A stretch of DNA of 64,000 bases from Diabrotica undecimpunctata (GCF_040954645.1 NC_092807.1:3596001-3660000), one strand, 5' to 3'; shown: positions 32,866-47,800, counted from the stretch's first letter. Notes: a model not told the origin generated them from the sequence alone. Made by a program: numbers and translations.

Positions 32866-33285
32866 GTGATCCCGGAGTTCCGGTGAGGGGGGAGGAGCCT
32901 GGCCATGCGCCTGGGCCTGGCTTCTGTGCTGGTCGTGTTGCTGGGTTCCCTCTTTCGCACGCCCCTCGTCTCCGCACTCGCTTCACGCACGACAAAGGAT
33001 GACGACGTTTCGGCCTCTTCGACATTCTCAGGCTTGGGCAACTATACTTCAGCAGGCAGTTTCCGGCGCTCGTTAGACGACCACGCCAACAACCATATTG
33101 ACGAGTTCGAGGTCGACGAGGTGTCGAAGGACTTGGGAAAAGGGGTACCTCTAGTTGGAAATTTGAAAAAGACTGATAATATTGTGAAGAAGACGTTGTA
33201 CGTTGGGTATTTGACGGCCGTTAGGCAGTTGAAAGAGCGGCAAGGTCTGGCTATTTCTGGAGCTATAAAGATGGCTTTAGATCAG
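32866..33285 (+). CDS. Gyc76C: Gyc76C coding exon 1 (CDS from 32905): signal peptide and start of ectodomain
   Basis: Acceptor TTGTTGCAG ends at 32865. ATG 32905 follows a GC-rich leader and opens [17 protein letters not shown], a classical signal peptide with likely cleavage after SALA. The exon ends [20 protein letters not shown]...ALDQ, the conserved first block of the Gyc76C ligand-binding fold. Donor CAG/GTTAGT; phase 0; residues 1-127. The exon is clearly GC-richer than its surroundings. Confidence 0.9.
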
Positions 33286-36200
33286 GTTAGTATGTATATT
33301 TTTATTGTAATATCCCATAAAACATATCAAAACCTGTTTTAAAACGTAGTAACAATACAAATGTTCATTTTAAGAAGAAACTCAATATATTATATAATTG
33401 AGGAGACTTTAACTATTTACTTAATAGAATTTTGGTATAATTTTACCATAAAAACGTTTGTTTTTGATTCTGTTATCTCGATAATATTTATGGCAAAGCC
33501 AGATCGATGATTAACTCTCTGGATTAGCGTAATCCATAATTAGTGTAAACACAATAAATTAGACAGCTTTAACGTATCTGTTGTCAGAATATTGGTTTTA
33601 TTTGTAATCGGCAGATCGCCGGATTTGCTCCATACATTAATTAAATGATGTGAAGTGTTTTGCTAATCAATAGGACCGAAATATATATCTATATTGTTAA
33701 CAAAAATTATTTATTTTATTATAAGAATATCTCATAAAAGATGGAGAGATCGCTGGAAATTAGGCACACACTTACTGCAGTACATTCAACCAACTTACAC
33801 TTCTAAATGATTAATGGAATTCGCAGAAAACCTTTCGTTGTAGTAAAAGGCACGGTAAACTGCACTGGAGTTCTACATAATCTTTTTAATTACTTACTTT
33901 GTTTAGAATATTTTTGCCTGTATTATCAGTTAGAGTTAATTTGTATAAAATGAAGAGCAAAAATTCAAATGGAATTTTAAATATTATTGTTTATTTGGCT
34001 AATAATGGATGTATAAATATAATGGTTAACTTGCTGTACAATTATTTCGTAAATAACATTATAATAGTGTACTTACTGAATATTTAAATTTATAAATCAT
34101 CATCATCGTCACTAAATTCACTACCGCTATCATTATGTAAATCTATAATCACTGGATTAATTTCACTAATTTTATTTTTCCGGATCCACCACTCTTCTAT
34201 TAATTTTTCACATTTATTTACAGTTTTGGCCCATATTTCTGGAGTTGCAGTTTTAAGAGCTTTTTGCCACATTTCCCTAACTGCATCGTCACTGTATCCA
34301 CTGCGTCGAACGTGATTATCATAATACGTTTTACATATACCCCAGATGCGTTCGATGGGATTAAACTGGCAGTGATTCGGCGGTCATCGTAGTACTTGAT
34401 GTAAATAACTTGATACAATTTGGTCAACTATATAAACTGTTGGTTTTTCATTACGTTTCGAAATTTCCAGTAACTCTGATTTGAAGGCGTATTCCGGAAA
34501 ATTGATATTATTTCTAACCAATTTTTTATGCTCGGTACGTTCCACGACTGTTTTGATTATTTCTCCAAAATCTAAGAATGGTAAGGTGCATTATCTAAAA
34601 CTATAACTGATGGTTCACTCAGTAACAGTTTCTGGTCAAGCCATTTAACAAACATATCTGCATTCATATTTTCATGGTAATCAGCAGATTTTGATTTTGA
34701 AGAAAAAATCAAATCAGCGTTTTCTATAAAGCATTCTTTCCCTCCTGCATAAAAAATGCTATCTGTGTGTTTTATTGAGTTTATGCTGTCGTCTTGCCAA
34801 ATTCTTTTAATTCCACCCTTTGCAAATACCCATGTCTCATCTAAGTATACGAATGTTGCATTTTGAGATTTAAATCTAATATATTCTCTCCAAATGTAAT
34901 TCTTTTCTGAACTTCACTACTCTTTTCTCATAAAAGTAACCTATTATTTTCATTTTTGAATTAAATCCTAAATCTCTCATTTTTCAAAGGCTAGTCCTCT
35001 TAATTTTAGAAACTTCTCTTAGTTAGGCCAGTAAAGTATCTAAACTGACATGTTGATTGTTTTCACGCATTCGATACAAAATATTGCAAATTTCAAATTT
35101 TTGTCCATCAAGTAAGTCAATGCTCCTAGAATGTTTACCAGTTGTTTTCTTGTCTTCGTGATACTCAGTCACAGTAAGATCTTCTTGAGAATCTCTGACA
35201 ACCTTCATTACAGTTTTTAGCTTACTTTCACTTATCCCGAGTGCGTCAAAAACGCGTTGTTTTATACGTAATAATGGCTTTAAAGGTCCACAATTATCTC
35301 CTTCCATTGTAAAGTATTTATGCACATTTGCAATTAATTCATCAATATCCAATTTACGTCTAGGCATGACGGTCACTTGAAACTACACGTTTAAATTACA
35401 ATATACTGAGTTTAGATCAATATGACAGAAACTTTCTAACTGTTGTGCTTGATGGGTATAATATACTATAACCGCTTACAAAGATCCTAAACACATTAAG
35501 CAAATTGGCCGAATGATCATTAGGAATGCCGATTATAATTTAATTATGTTTGATAAAACGTTTATAAATGGTTGGAAAACGTACATAAACAAAACATAAA
35601 CAAAAATAGACGCAATTTTTATTATCAGACAAAAAATAAGAAGTCTATTGAATATGGAAAACCAGCATACATATGCTTTGTAGATTTAAAAAGTGCTTTT
35701 GACAGGGTGAAGCGAAATGACATCTTAAATTTATTACAAGCTGAACAAATAGACCATCAGCTAATAGAGACAATTATTAATGAAATTAACAAGAACAACA
35801 AGACCAGAGTTATAATTCCAACAGGGGAAACAGAATGCATAGAACTAAAAGGAGGAATCCGCCAAGGAGACTCGCTCAGCCCATTGTTATTCAATATGGT
35901 GATGAATCAAATAATTCACGAAGTAAGAAAACGACACGGATACCACATGGGAGCGCATAAAATCACGATACTATGCTATGTCGATGATTCAGTACTAATT
36001 GCTGATAACGAAGATGACCTACAAAGGCAGCTCCACACCTTCAATATCACAGCAAACAAACTTAATATGAGAATATCAGTAAAAAAAAACTAAATGTATA
36101 GTGATCAGTACCGAGCCGCGTAGATGCAAACTAGAAATAGACGGCAAAATTGTAGAACAAGTAATAAAAATCAATTACGTAGGAGTAGAGATCACTAGTG

Positions 36201-39200
36201 ACAGGGATATAAGAACAGAGACCACAAGGCAAGCATCAAAAGCGGCAAGAGTAAGTGGTTGCCTCCGAGAAACCATATGGAGAAACAAATATCTGACCAC
36301 GGAAAGCAAAATGAAAGTATACAAGACAATAGTAAGACCAATCCTAACATATGCAGCGGAGACAAGGACCAATACAAGAAAGACGAAACAACAAATCAAC
36401 ATTATCGGAATGAAAGTATTAAGATCAATAGCGGGTATATCATTAAGAGACAGACACACCAACAGAAGTATACGCAAACAATGCAAAATTCAAAATATTA
36501 ACAGGTGGATAAAAACAAGAAAAAAACTGAAACGAACATGTAAACATGGTTTAAATATAAATAAAAACCAGATAGATTAGCGAACAACAAGCCGTATAGC
36601 AGAAGACCTGTTGGAAGGCCACCAAAAAGGTGGAAAGATAATGTACAGTCAATAACGACTGAAACAGAATAAGAGGCAGACAAACAGGAGTAATCCTAGT
36701 CGCACGAAGAAGAAGAATAAAAAGTTAAATATATTTACCAAAACCCTAACTTTAACCCGTAATCGCAGACTTGTCAAAAACGGTACACTCTAACAGACAT
36801 ATAGTCAATCTAATCATCATTATTTAAATTGACAAAATATTCTAGTTTACTCCGAAGTATTTTTTAACAAAAAATAAAAGAGATTTTTTAATACTTTGTA
36901 TATCTACTTTGAATATAAATTATCCTTAGCACGGTAGTATATGTTTCAGAAAAAGATGATTAAACAAGTAGGTGAAAGAAATTTACGTTAAATAATATTA
37001 TGCAAGAATACTATTTATTAAAAAAAATGTAAAAAAATATGCAAAACTATGAACGACGGGTTAATGACACATATATTTATTTTATACCTAAAATTTAACA
37101 AAGTGTTAAACATTATGAAGTACACCAGTGCAGTTTACCGTGCCTTTTACTATTACGAAAGGTTTTCTGCGAATTCTGTTAATCGTTTAGAGGTGCAAGT
37201 TGGTGGAATGTACTGTAGATCAAAAGATAATTTTCGTCATCTTTATTATTAACATTTCCACTGGTCACTGACTGGTTCACAGGCTTCACCTGGTTGCATA
37301 CGTAATGTACCTATTAATATATTATTTTTAACAGATTCAGCTTTTTTAGGATTATCTGATAGCGTCTGTAATTTATGAATAATTTGTATAGATCATTTAA
37401 TATTTTAGGTAAATAATAGTACGAGCATACTACCAAACGTGCATCTCGAATTAAAATGGAACGACACCAAAGGCGAGACTGTTTTGGCGACGAAAGCGAT
37501 GACGGACATGATCTGCGAGGGCGTGTCTGCGTTTTTCGGACCGGAGGGTACTTGCCACGTCGAGGCCATCATTTCGCAAGCTAGGAATATACCTATGATA
37601 AGTTACGTAAGTATTATAAGTTGAGTAAATTTTATAAGTTACGTTAATATTATAAGTTGCGTCATGATAAGTTACGTAAGTTTTATAAGTTATGTAGATA
37701 TTATAAGTTGCGTCAATATTTGTAAGTTACGTGTGAGTTTTATAAGTTAAGTATGTAAATGTTATAAGTTAGTTAAATATTACTTTAAATAAACGTAAAT
37801 ATTACGTTACGTACGTAAATTTCTTTCTTCTTTTATGATCATCTCCACTAATAAATTTCTATAACACACAGAATCTAGCTCTCCTGTGTAGCGGATTGGG
37901 GATTTATATGCCGTTTATCCTGTTAATTTGTGTATCAAAAGCATTTCCCCTTGGATTCACTTTTGTTTTCATTTCATTCTTTTCTTGTGTTATAAAATAC
38001 GAATAACATTATCTTTATTATGTAGAAATGTGTTATATAGAGTTCAGACATTTTGTATAGGTTCCCATGATTCGCAATACTTTTAATTTTATTATATATT
38101 ATACTCTATAAGTCTATACCACAAATTTTCTGTTTGAAAGTCTGAGTTATTTATGTCTTTTTTTATCTGTAATTTACTAGAAATTTTATCTTTATAACAT
38201 TTTTTGAATCAAATCCTACCTTTTGTTTGTTTTAGAAATGTTCAGACTATAAGGCTTCAGAAGTACCCACCTTTGCGAGAACTGAACCGACTGACACGCA
38301 GGTACGTACATTTTCCAAGCAAACTTTAGCAAACTGTCGTGCAGATACGTATATTTTAAACCCCAGATCAATTTCAGGTTACCAAATCTGTTATATCCCT
38401 TTTATCCTATTACAAATGGAAGAAGTTTTCCATCATCTATGACCAAACCTACGCCACAGTGGCTACATCTTTGCAAGAGCAGGCCACGGAGAGAAACATG
38501 ACCGTTAATTTCATGAAGGAAGCCATGGATTCGCACAATTGTTGTCAAGATAATTTACCGTGTTGCCAAATCAGCAATTGGTACAATATAATACAGGATA
38601 CCAAAAATAGGACAAGAAGTAAGTACCAATCAAATTAAAACATTAAAAACGTAGTATACAGGCTGGTTCTAGCATATTTGATCCATATTTTTAACATTTT
38701 CTTTCTGTATTTTCTTTTTTTTTACGTTTTCTTAGTATTTAGTGGTTAGATTTTTCTCGTCCAAGTTTTATGTATTTTTTTTTTCTCCAACGGTACACTT
38801 CTCGTTGTTTAGGTGATTCAGGTCTCAGCAACATGTACACGGAAGATTTTCTTAATACTCGTTGCTTATCTGATTCTGAGGCTAATAATGCTCCTTTCTT
38901 CCGTGTTTGAGGTGTATATCGGCCAATTGCTTGTCGCTTTGTATGCCTAATTGTACGGAAACGACGTGAAAAAGCGTTTGAATGTATTATATCCAATAAT
39001 GTATCCGATCCAATTAAACCGGCTCGTCACACATGGATGGAAATTTTAATATTGATGGTGATCACCAATTCGTTGAAGACAATTTGAAGTGAAAAAAAAC
39101 AGTATTCGAGAATTATTGAAATCGATTTTTGTCCACTCACAATGACATCCTATTGAATTCAATTCGATTGAGTTATTTATCTAAATAAATATAACTCACA

Positions 39201-41697
39201 ATAAAATGCACGAAAAACGCTCTCAAATATAAAAATACGCACAATATTGTCTGATCAATGTGAGCCTGACATGAATTTTACAATTTACTTATATTGTTAT
39301 GTTACCCACAACTTGAAACGTCATCATACGTTCGCTGTTTTCGTTTCATTTCAAATCAACATGAACTGTGGGCTCATGTACAACAACTGCATTAAAGATA
39401 ATCTTGTTCTTCCTCTTTATAAGCAATTCTGCTTGTCCATTGGCGGATTGATACCTCTATGGAAGGTTATCACTCCATCTTTTGCGCGGTCGTCCAATAC
39501 TTCTTTTGCCAAGTGGTGACTTATCTCTTGCTATTTTGACAACTTGTCTCCTCCATACTGCTTATGTGGTTATTCTATTCCTTTTTCTATTTTGTGTCCA
39601 TTTATTTATACACTGTACGTTACATTTTCTTCTAATGTGTTCACTTTTCTTTCGATCTCTCAGCGTATTTCCTGTAATTCTTCTTAGTACTCTCATCTAT
39701 GCAGTTTCCAGTAGCCTTTGCGTTGTGGCTGTGTTGTGTCTTCTTTCTTGGGCACATGTCATTATTGATCTTACACTGGCTTTATCAATTCTTGACTCCA
39801 TCTCAGTGTTAATGTGTCTGTTTTGCCATATAGTGTTATTAAGGCATCCTGCCAATCTATTTGCTTTTTGTAGTTGATCTCTCACTTCTTGTCCAGATCT
39901 TCATAGCTAAACAGTGTATTATACATTCCCAGGTATTTTATTTCCATTACTTGTTTAATACTGACGCCACCAATTTCTATTGTACATCTGGTTGGTTCTT
40001 TGCTGACTACTATTGTTTTAGCTTTCTGAGATGAGATTGTCATATTAAATTCATTTGCTCTCATGTTAAATCTGTGGACCAGTCTTTGCAGACTTTCTTT
40101 ATCTGGGGCTATCAATATTGCTTCGTCTGCGTAACAGAGTATTTTCTATTTCTTTGTTTCCCATTCTGTATCCTCTTCCTTTGTTAGCGCTCTTATTAAT
40201 TTCTCCATGATCAAATTAAAGAGCATGGGTCTCAATGAATCCCCTTGTCTTATTCCGCTGCCTAGTTCTATAGGTTCTGTAAGTTGTCCAACTATTCTGA
40301 CTTCCATTTTGTTGTTTTGGTAGATGTTTTCGATAGTTTTTATAATATTTAGGGGAACTTTTCTATTATATAGAAGATGGATTACATATTTGAGTCTTAC
40401 TATGTTAAACTCTTTCTTTAGGTCAATCAGATACAGAAATGCTAGTCTATTATACTCAAGTGATTTCTCAGTAATTTGCTTTATAATAAATATTGCACCT
40501 GTACACGATCTTTCACTACGAAAACCCTGTTGTTCATCTGCTAAGCTTATTCTCTGATTTATTAGCACTTGTAAAATTTTAGTTGTAAGTTTTAGCGTAG
40601 TATTTAACAAGTTTATACCCCTATAGTTTTCTGGCTGTTTTTTATCTCCTTTTTTAAGGCACATGCATGTTACCTTGTAATTTGAATGGTGAAAAGTATT
40701 TACATTTTTCACAAAATGATTTTATTGATTTGTTGGAAGAATTGCTATTAAACTTAATAAATATGTGGTTTATGCAAGATGGTGTATCATCAGGGCAGTG
40801 AGAATATTCTTAAATACCAACTTTCCTGAATGCTGGATTGGTCGTGGTAATCATTTTCCTTGGCCACCACTTAGCCCAGATTTTAGTTCACTTGATTTTA
40901 TTGTTTAGAACGCAATAAAACAGCATATCCACAAAAATCCCATAAACACTTTGGGAAGAAATAAATACTGCAGCAGTTTCTTAATTCTTTGTCATGTCAA
41001 ATTTTATAAACTTTTATTAATTATTCTACTGATGTATGTAAGAAAATATTAGCGTATGCTATTTTTCTCTTAATATGTCAAAATCTACTAACTTTAGTTA
41101 AAGATGTATCTTTTTTTTGTTAAAATAATGTATCGTTATTTTTTGACTCAAATAGCACAACTTGAAGCGCAAAAAAGTAAAGCATAAATTTATGCGACAT
41201 ACGTGGCGCCCTCTATCAGCTGCATTAAGAGCTGCTAGCTGCTATTTTGCTCCTTTCCCATTCTTCCGGTGTTTTATTTTGTTTTATAAATTTATTAATT
41301 AATGTTATTAATTGTTTTGTCATTGCTACACAATATTTCAGTAATTCGTTAGGTATCCCGTCTTTACCTGTTGCTTTTCTGTTCTTCAGGTTTTCAATTA
41401 TTTTCCGAACTTCCTGTGCATTTATATTAAGTGCTTCATTTGTGGTAATTTCTGGTGTTTCCGGTTCTAGCGTTGTTTGTTCTTCCTCTGCATATAGCTT
41501 TTTTAGGTAGTCAATTCACGTATCCTTTTCTATGTGTTTTGGTTCTTTGACCTTTTATGAAGCCGCATATTTCCTTTTGCAGACCGTAAAAGTCATATTC
41601 CATTTCTTTCGAAAAGCGTTCCCAGTGATTATTAAAGATAATCACATGACCAAATGCACAGTTTACGATTCTATAAATGATATACAGACAAATATTC

Positions 41698-41749
<52 letters not shown>

Positions 41750-41769
41750 ATATATATATATATATATAT

Positions 41770-41836
<67 letters not shown>

Positions 41837-44800
41837 CTTAATTTGTTACCTAATCTGTTTCATATTTTTTAGTTTATGTCTTCATTGGGACGCCAATCGC
41901 TTTGGTGGAACTAATGGACGCAATGCAAACATCCAAATTGTTCGATAAAGGCGAATATTTCCTGATCCACGTAGATATGAACACCTACTCCGACGAATCT
42001 GCTTACCAGTATCTATGGAGTAAGTATCTTCCATCGCTGTAATCGTATTTTCGTAAAATTCCTAATTCTATTATTTTGTTCCCAGTACCTCGATATTTGA
42101 AATACAATAACTGTAAAGACTTGGGGGATCCCATCGGTTCCCAGAAGAGGGCAAAGTCATTGTTCGTGGTTGCGCCCACCGCACCTACTGAAAAGTTCCA
42201 GGAATTTACCGCCAAAGTGCAGGACTATAATTCGAAGGAACCGTTCAATTTCGTGGTTTCCAAAATTTTGGCACCAGATTTCGAAAAGGTAAGTCTCACG
42301 TTTTTTTTTCGTTTTCCCGTTTCTGTCTAATACATGTATAAGATTATTCCTTTCAGTTCCTTTATATTGTTTTACATATTTGTTTCCCATGTTCCAATCG
42401 TTCACAATCAGTGGTACATGGCAACAAAGATCAAATTCAATATAATATGAAAGCATGGACCATGACGGAACAGTACTAAACAAGCTATTTACATTTGAAA
42501 TGCAGTTATACAGACAAATTAAGTATTTTTCGTTTAATGCAACAAGAAATCCGTAAACTTTTTTATTAAAAAGATAAACCAATGTTTTGTCTTTCTGATT
42601 TTTATATATACTTCCATAAAAACAGTACGTCACAGGAAAACTGTGAAATTAAAAATGTAAAAACCATTATTTATTTTTCAACAAACCAATTTACAACCGT
42701 TTATAAAAAATAAGTACCTAAGTAAAAACACAAAAAATAAAATTCAAATTGCAGTACAATACCACTTTAATTTCATAACAAGTGCATATTGGGCTAATAC
42801 AATCCTGGTAACTGTCATATTTGTCAATTGTCATGAAATAATTCTTGAGTTTGTCAAATGTCATGCTGAAAGTAGGCTCTGAGAGGAACTATAGTATGAA
42901 TGCACAAAATTCATCGTGTTTAATTGCAAAATCGTTTTTTCTGGTGCAATATATGTTAGTAGAACTGCTAAAATATGTTTTTATCTTTTTACAAATTGCC
43001 TTTGGCAAAACTTACCGACAAAAAAATGAAGAACCTAAAGCAATGACGCATGAAATTGATTATTTTTTGACGATGGCGAATTAGGCGGTAACAAAATAGC
43101 TTATAAGTTAGCAAAAAAGTCATTCGAGGAATCTGATCTTTGCTGAAGTCAAAAAATATGTCATGCCATGTATATAGGAATAGGACAGGGCCGCACTGGC
43201 TCTCACTTCAATTTTATAATAGCGGTATGTTAAAAATATTATTCATTATTATTAGATATTTATTTATTTACTAATTAATTACACTGCATCTGTTGTAATA
43301 TGAATAACTTGTCTAGGTACAGTGTGGAAATTTTCACATCACATATTCAATTCATATTTTTGGTGATGCCATGAACTTGCCTTAGAGGTATAAGTGTCCG
43401 AAGGGCTCACAAATGGGCCCTGTCCCTATCTACCATAACCATCTATAGTCTATAGATATTTTCTTTTTTTATATAGTTGTATATTTTTAATTTTCTAGTT
43501 CGTCAGCATGTACGCAGCATATCTTTTCGATGCTGTACAGCTGTACGCTTCAGCCCTGGACTATCTTTTGCGCCAGGAAAAGGTTTTAACCGATGCTGTT
43601 ATCGCTGAAGTGGCAAGCAACGGGACGAAAATCATAGAAACCATCATCAAGATTAACGGAACATACAAAAGTAGGTTAAGAGCCAGATATGTCCTTATTT
43701 TCATGTATTTCTATATAATAATTTTTAGGTATAACCGGCGCATTGATGAAATTGGACAAAAACGGCGACTCCGAAGGAAATTATTCTGTGATAGCTTTTT
43801 CTGAACCTCAAAATAAGATTGTCAGGTATAACTTCAGCTGCGATTACCAAATGAGACCTGTCGGTCAGTTCTATCAGTCCTCTGACGTCAACAACTCACT
43901 TCCAGTAAGTATTAAAACGACTGCTATACTTATTAATGTTAATTTTATGTGATCGCAAAGATTTACAAGTAATTTGTACACGTTCTTTTATGCTCTTACA
44001 TTTTTTTTACATTCTAGAGATACGAATTAAACGTTAACACCCAAATCTACTGGCCAGACGGCTACAACAGACCTAAAGACCAACCGAGCTGCGGCTTCGA
44101 CAACGAGCTCTGTCCCAAACCGAACACCCAACTCAACAGCATCATCGCTGCAGGTGTTCTCGCCATTATGCTCTTCTGTTTTGGAGTCATCACCATGAGC
44201 ATATACAGAAAGTGGAAGATAGAGCAAGAGATAGAAGGGCTGCTGTGGAAGATCAGCCGGGAGGAGATTCAGGATTATTTTAACAGAGACATCGTCTCGA
44301 GTCCTAGCCGGGTAAGTGGATAATATTACAAAAGAAATCTTTAACACAATTGTTTTTAATCTTATTCAAGCATATACCTTCACTAACCATGGTCCATCTT
44401 TTTTTTTAAGTTGCCAACACATTTGTTTTACTTACAATATTTAAAAACACTCACTCTTTAAATATTGTCTAAGAAAGATATGTTTTCTTGTGAAGTTGTC
44501 TCTTTTGGTCTTGAAAAGTTCCTTCTTTCTTTTTACCTTTATAATTGGCAAGTTTCCAAGATCTAAAGGTACTAAAAAATAATCGTTCTACCTAATTTAA
44601 TTTTTATATATCTGAACATCTAATCTGAACATCTAACTGTTACAGTAAACAGTTACCAGCTGAAGTCCGTTTGAAGAGGTTTACTCTCCGGACACTGGAA
44701 CTCACTTCAAGCATGGGTGTATGTTACCTGAAGTAAAATTTAATTAAAATATTAAACATCAAATAATATTATCAACATTATATACTATCTTCGGTAACAC

Positions 44801-47800
44801 AATATATTTTAAAAGGTTTTTACCCAAATATTTTGGTGGCTCAGGCATGGTAACCTGTATTTTAACCTGATGATGGAACTGTTGTTCCGAAAACGTTCGT
44901 GTTTTTGATGTAGCCCTTTTAGGGTTTTTATAAAATATACCCATATACAAAGATTAACCTCTCAGTATCGTATGCAGCTGATAGGTCAATGAAAGAAACT
45001 GTTGTTTTTTGCTTTCTTTGAAAACCTGCTTCAATATGTATTGTTAGGGATAGGATCTGATCTGTGCAGCTGCAGTTAGGTTTGAAACCTGCTTGCTCAA
45101 TAGGTATCAATTCAAATATGTTTCTACTAATTCTGTTGTAGATTAAGCGTTCAAACAGTTTATAGCCACAGCTCAACAGTGCAATCGTTCGGTAGTTTTG
45201 GGGCTGATCATTTGCCTTTCCTCGTTTTTAATATGGCTATAATGGAGGCTCTGAAATAATTTCTTTTGGAGTAAACTTGCTAGAGTATTCAGATGTAGGC
45301 GGGCATGCAGACTTTAATATTTTTAGTTCTTGTTTTACTTTGGTGGTGTGGTCACGATCTCTAGGTACTCTTGAGGTTGCTACAATGAGGGAGGCTACTC
45401 TGTTGGGAGCTATTGGTACTTTGTCTCTAGTTGGGAGTCTGCTACTACCAAGTTTTTTAAGTAAAGACCATGCTTTTCTGCTTGATTTACCAAAGTCAAA
45501 TTTTTGTACAGTTTCCATCCATTTTTGTCGTCTGGCTGCATCCAAACTGTGCAGTAGTTCGCCCGCAATTTCTCGGTCTTGGCTTTCGTTGTATTCTTGA
45601 TACAATTTCTCACATTTTTCATGCCATCCTGGGACATACTCTTTACGATATCCTCTGGGTATAGTTTTCTTCGCTGTAGAGATAACCGCACCAACAAATC
45701 TCATGTAGTTTGCACTTGTTGGGGTTATCCATCCCAGACATTTGTCCAATCTCTCAGTAAAAGACGCCCAGTCTGCTTTTTGAAAGTTCCACCTACGTCG
45801 AGGAAAAGATGATATAGAAAATGCGCGACTGGTCTTTCTAGCCAGATGATTTTTCACTGGATGAAAAGCTATTCGCGAGTCTGTCCTGCGATTGACAGAA
45901 TCAAATGTGAATTTGGTTTTAAAGGTTTGCAAAAGTTTTTGCGGTAATTTTGTGAGACGGTACATTGCACAGAACCCGAAGAGACCATGATGCAAGTTAC
46001 AACTAGCAGCCATTATCTAGAGGATAAAAATTTGTTTCTTTTCGTTAAAGGGGAGATTTTTAGACAATCAGGCATAAATATTCAAGTGAGGGAGTCTCAA
46101 ATCTAAAATTGAACGTGGGTGAGAGAGGGTGGGTTGTGAGTGAGAGAGCGGGATGGAGTGAGCGGGAGAGGGAGAGGGGAAGAGCCTTGTTCTTTCAAGA
46201 AAAATTAAACTACACTTATTTTTGTAGTAGATGGTCGGTCATGTTTAATGACTGCGGGAAGAAGGATACTCAACGTATTATGAGATTACTTATTTGTAAA
46301 GAGCTAGGTAAATTTTTTGGTAGGATAAAAATCTTCTTTAGGCAATTGAAAAATAATTTCCCGTATTATTTAAATGACATATCGACACATTTACTGCGTC
46401 ATATAGACATTCATATATAAGTTGTTTTGTTTCAGTTGAGTTTAGCCAGCGCTAGCACGTACGAATCCAGAGGCGGCCTTCAGGTGTTCGCCACCACGGC
46501 CCAATACAGGGGCGTAGTTGTTAGGATAAAAGAATTAAACTTTTCGAGGAAAAAGGACATTTCGCGCGAAGTTATGAAAGAGATGCGTCTGCTGAGAGAG
46601 CTCAGGCACGACAATGTCAACTCCTTCATCGGAGCTTGCGTGCAACCCACCTCAATTTTACTAGTCACTGATTATTGTGCCAAAGGAAGTTTATACGTAA
46701 GTTTTTTTTTTAATTTTATTATTACAGTCGACCAGAAATTAACTGATATTAGTTAAGATAGGGGAAACAGCTTGTTATCCTTCTTCGAGATTCTTGTGGA
46801 GTGCGCCCCTACTATTATTCTATTCGCACTTACTCTTGTTTACTATATGATATAATAACGATGACCAAACATTTATAGTTGTCTTTATCTTTTAGGATAT
46901 TGTAGAAAATGAAGATATTAAGTTGGACAAAATGTTTGTAGCGTCTTTAGTTCATGATCTCATCAAGGTAAGTAGAATGCATTGGTTAATTATTTTAATA
47001 TTCCAAATCTATCATCCACGTACAAAAATACATGGTGTCTTTTGAAAAAAGGTGAATTTCCTTCTAATAATTTCGTAGGTTTCGGCTTTGGTGAACAACA
47101 CTTTGTAAATGGTCAATTTCTATTTCCAATTTCCTACATTTAGATAAAATTAACGTTTTTTCATTGACATCTGTCAAAAATATGACGTCATCGACATTTT
47201 TCCTACAAAAGAACACATACTGTTTTATTTGTTTATTGTTATGACAAGTTGGTGATTAATAATGTTTTTAGGGTATGTTGTATATACACAATTCAATGTT
47301 AGTTAGCCATGGTAATTTAAAGTCTTCGAACTGTGTTGTCACCAGCAGATGGGTGCTCCAAGTAACGGATTTTGGCCTGTCGGAAATGAGGCAGTGTGCA
47401 GAAAGTGATAGTATAGGTGAACACCAGTATTATAGAAGTAAGTGCCAGTATATATTATTATACACATTTCGAAAGTTTTTAACGGAACATAGGGATTTTT
47501 AATACAATTACTGAGATCTCCTGATGTGCAATTACCCAGTGTAAATTTCAATAAAACGTCGCGATGTTTTATAAATAGTATGTTTGTTCCACTGGATTGC
47601 TGCTCTTTCGCGATTTGTAGCGTATTCGGCAGGCGTACGACGACCGACAGTGTTGTATTATCGTCTACCGATTTTGTGTGTTTTTGTGCAGATAGTAATA
47701 ATGTTTTATTAATAACAATTTTGTTTGTCTTCATTAGGTATTATTTGAATTGGTTAATGTATAGTTTAATCCATTTATTATACCAAATATTGTTGGTAAT

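Noticed and set aside
37592..37790. Regular short repeats considered as a CRISPR array
   Set aside because: Units are degenerate and contiguous with no unique spacers of constant length; it is a minisatellite in an animal intron.
38739..38996. 85-codon minus-strand frame rich in Lys and Arg
   Set aside because: Starts without ATG, has no recognisable motif and lies in an intron among repeats; not supported as a gene.
39482..39877. 131-codon hydrophobic plus-strand frame
   Set aside because: Reverse-strand shadow of the LINE C-terminal region on the minus strand.
45277..45812. Plus-strand frames opposite the intron 9 LINE
   Set aside because: Shadows of the minus-strand LINE linker region, whose motifs are recognisable.
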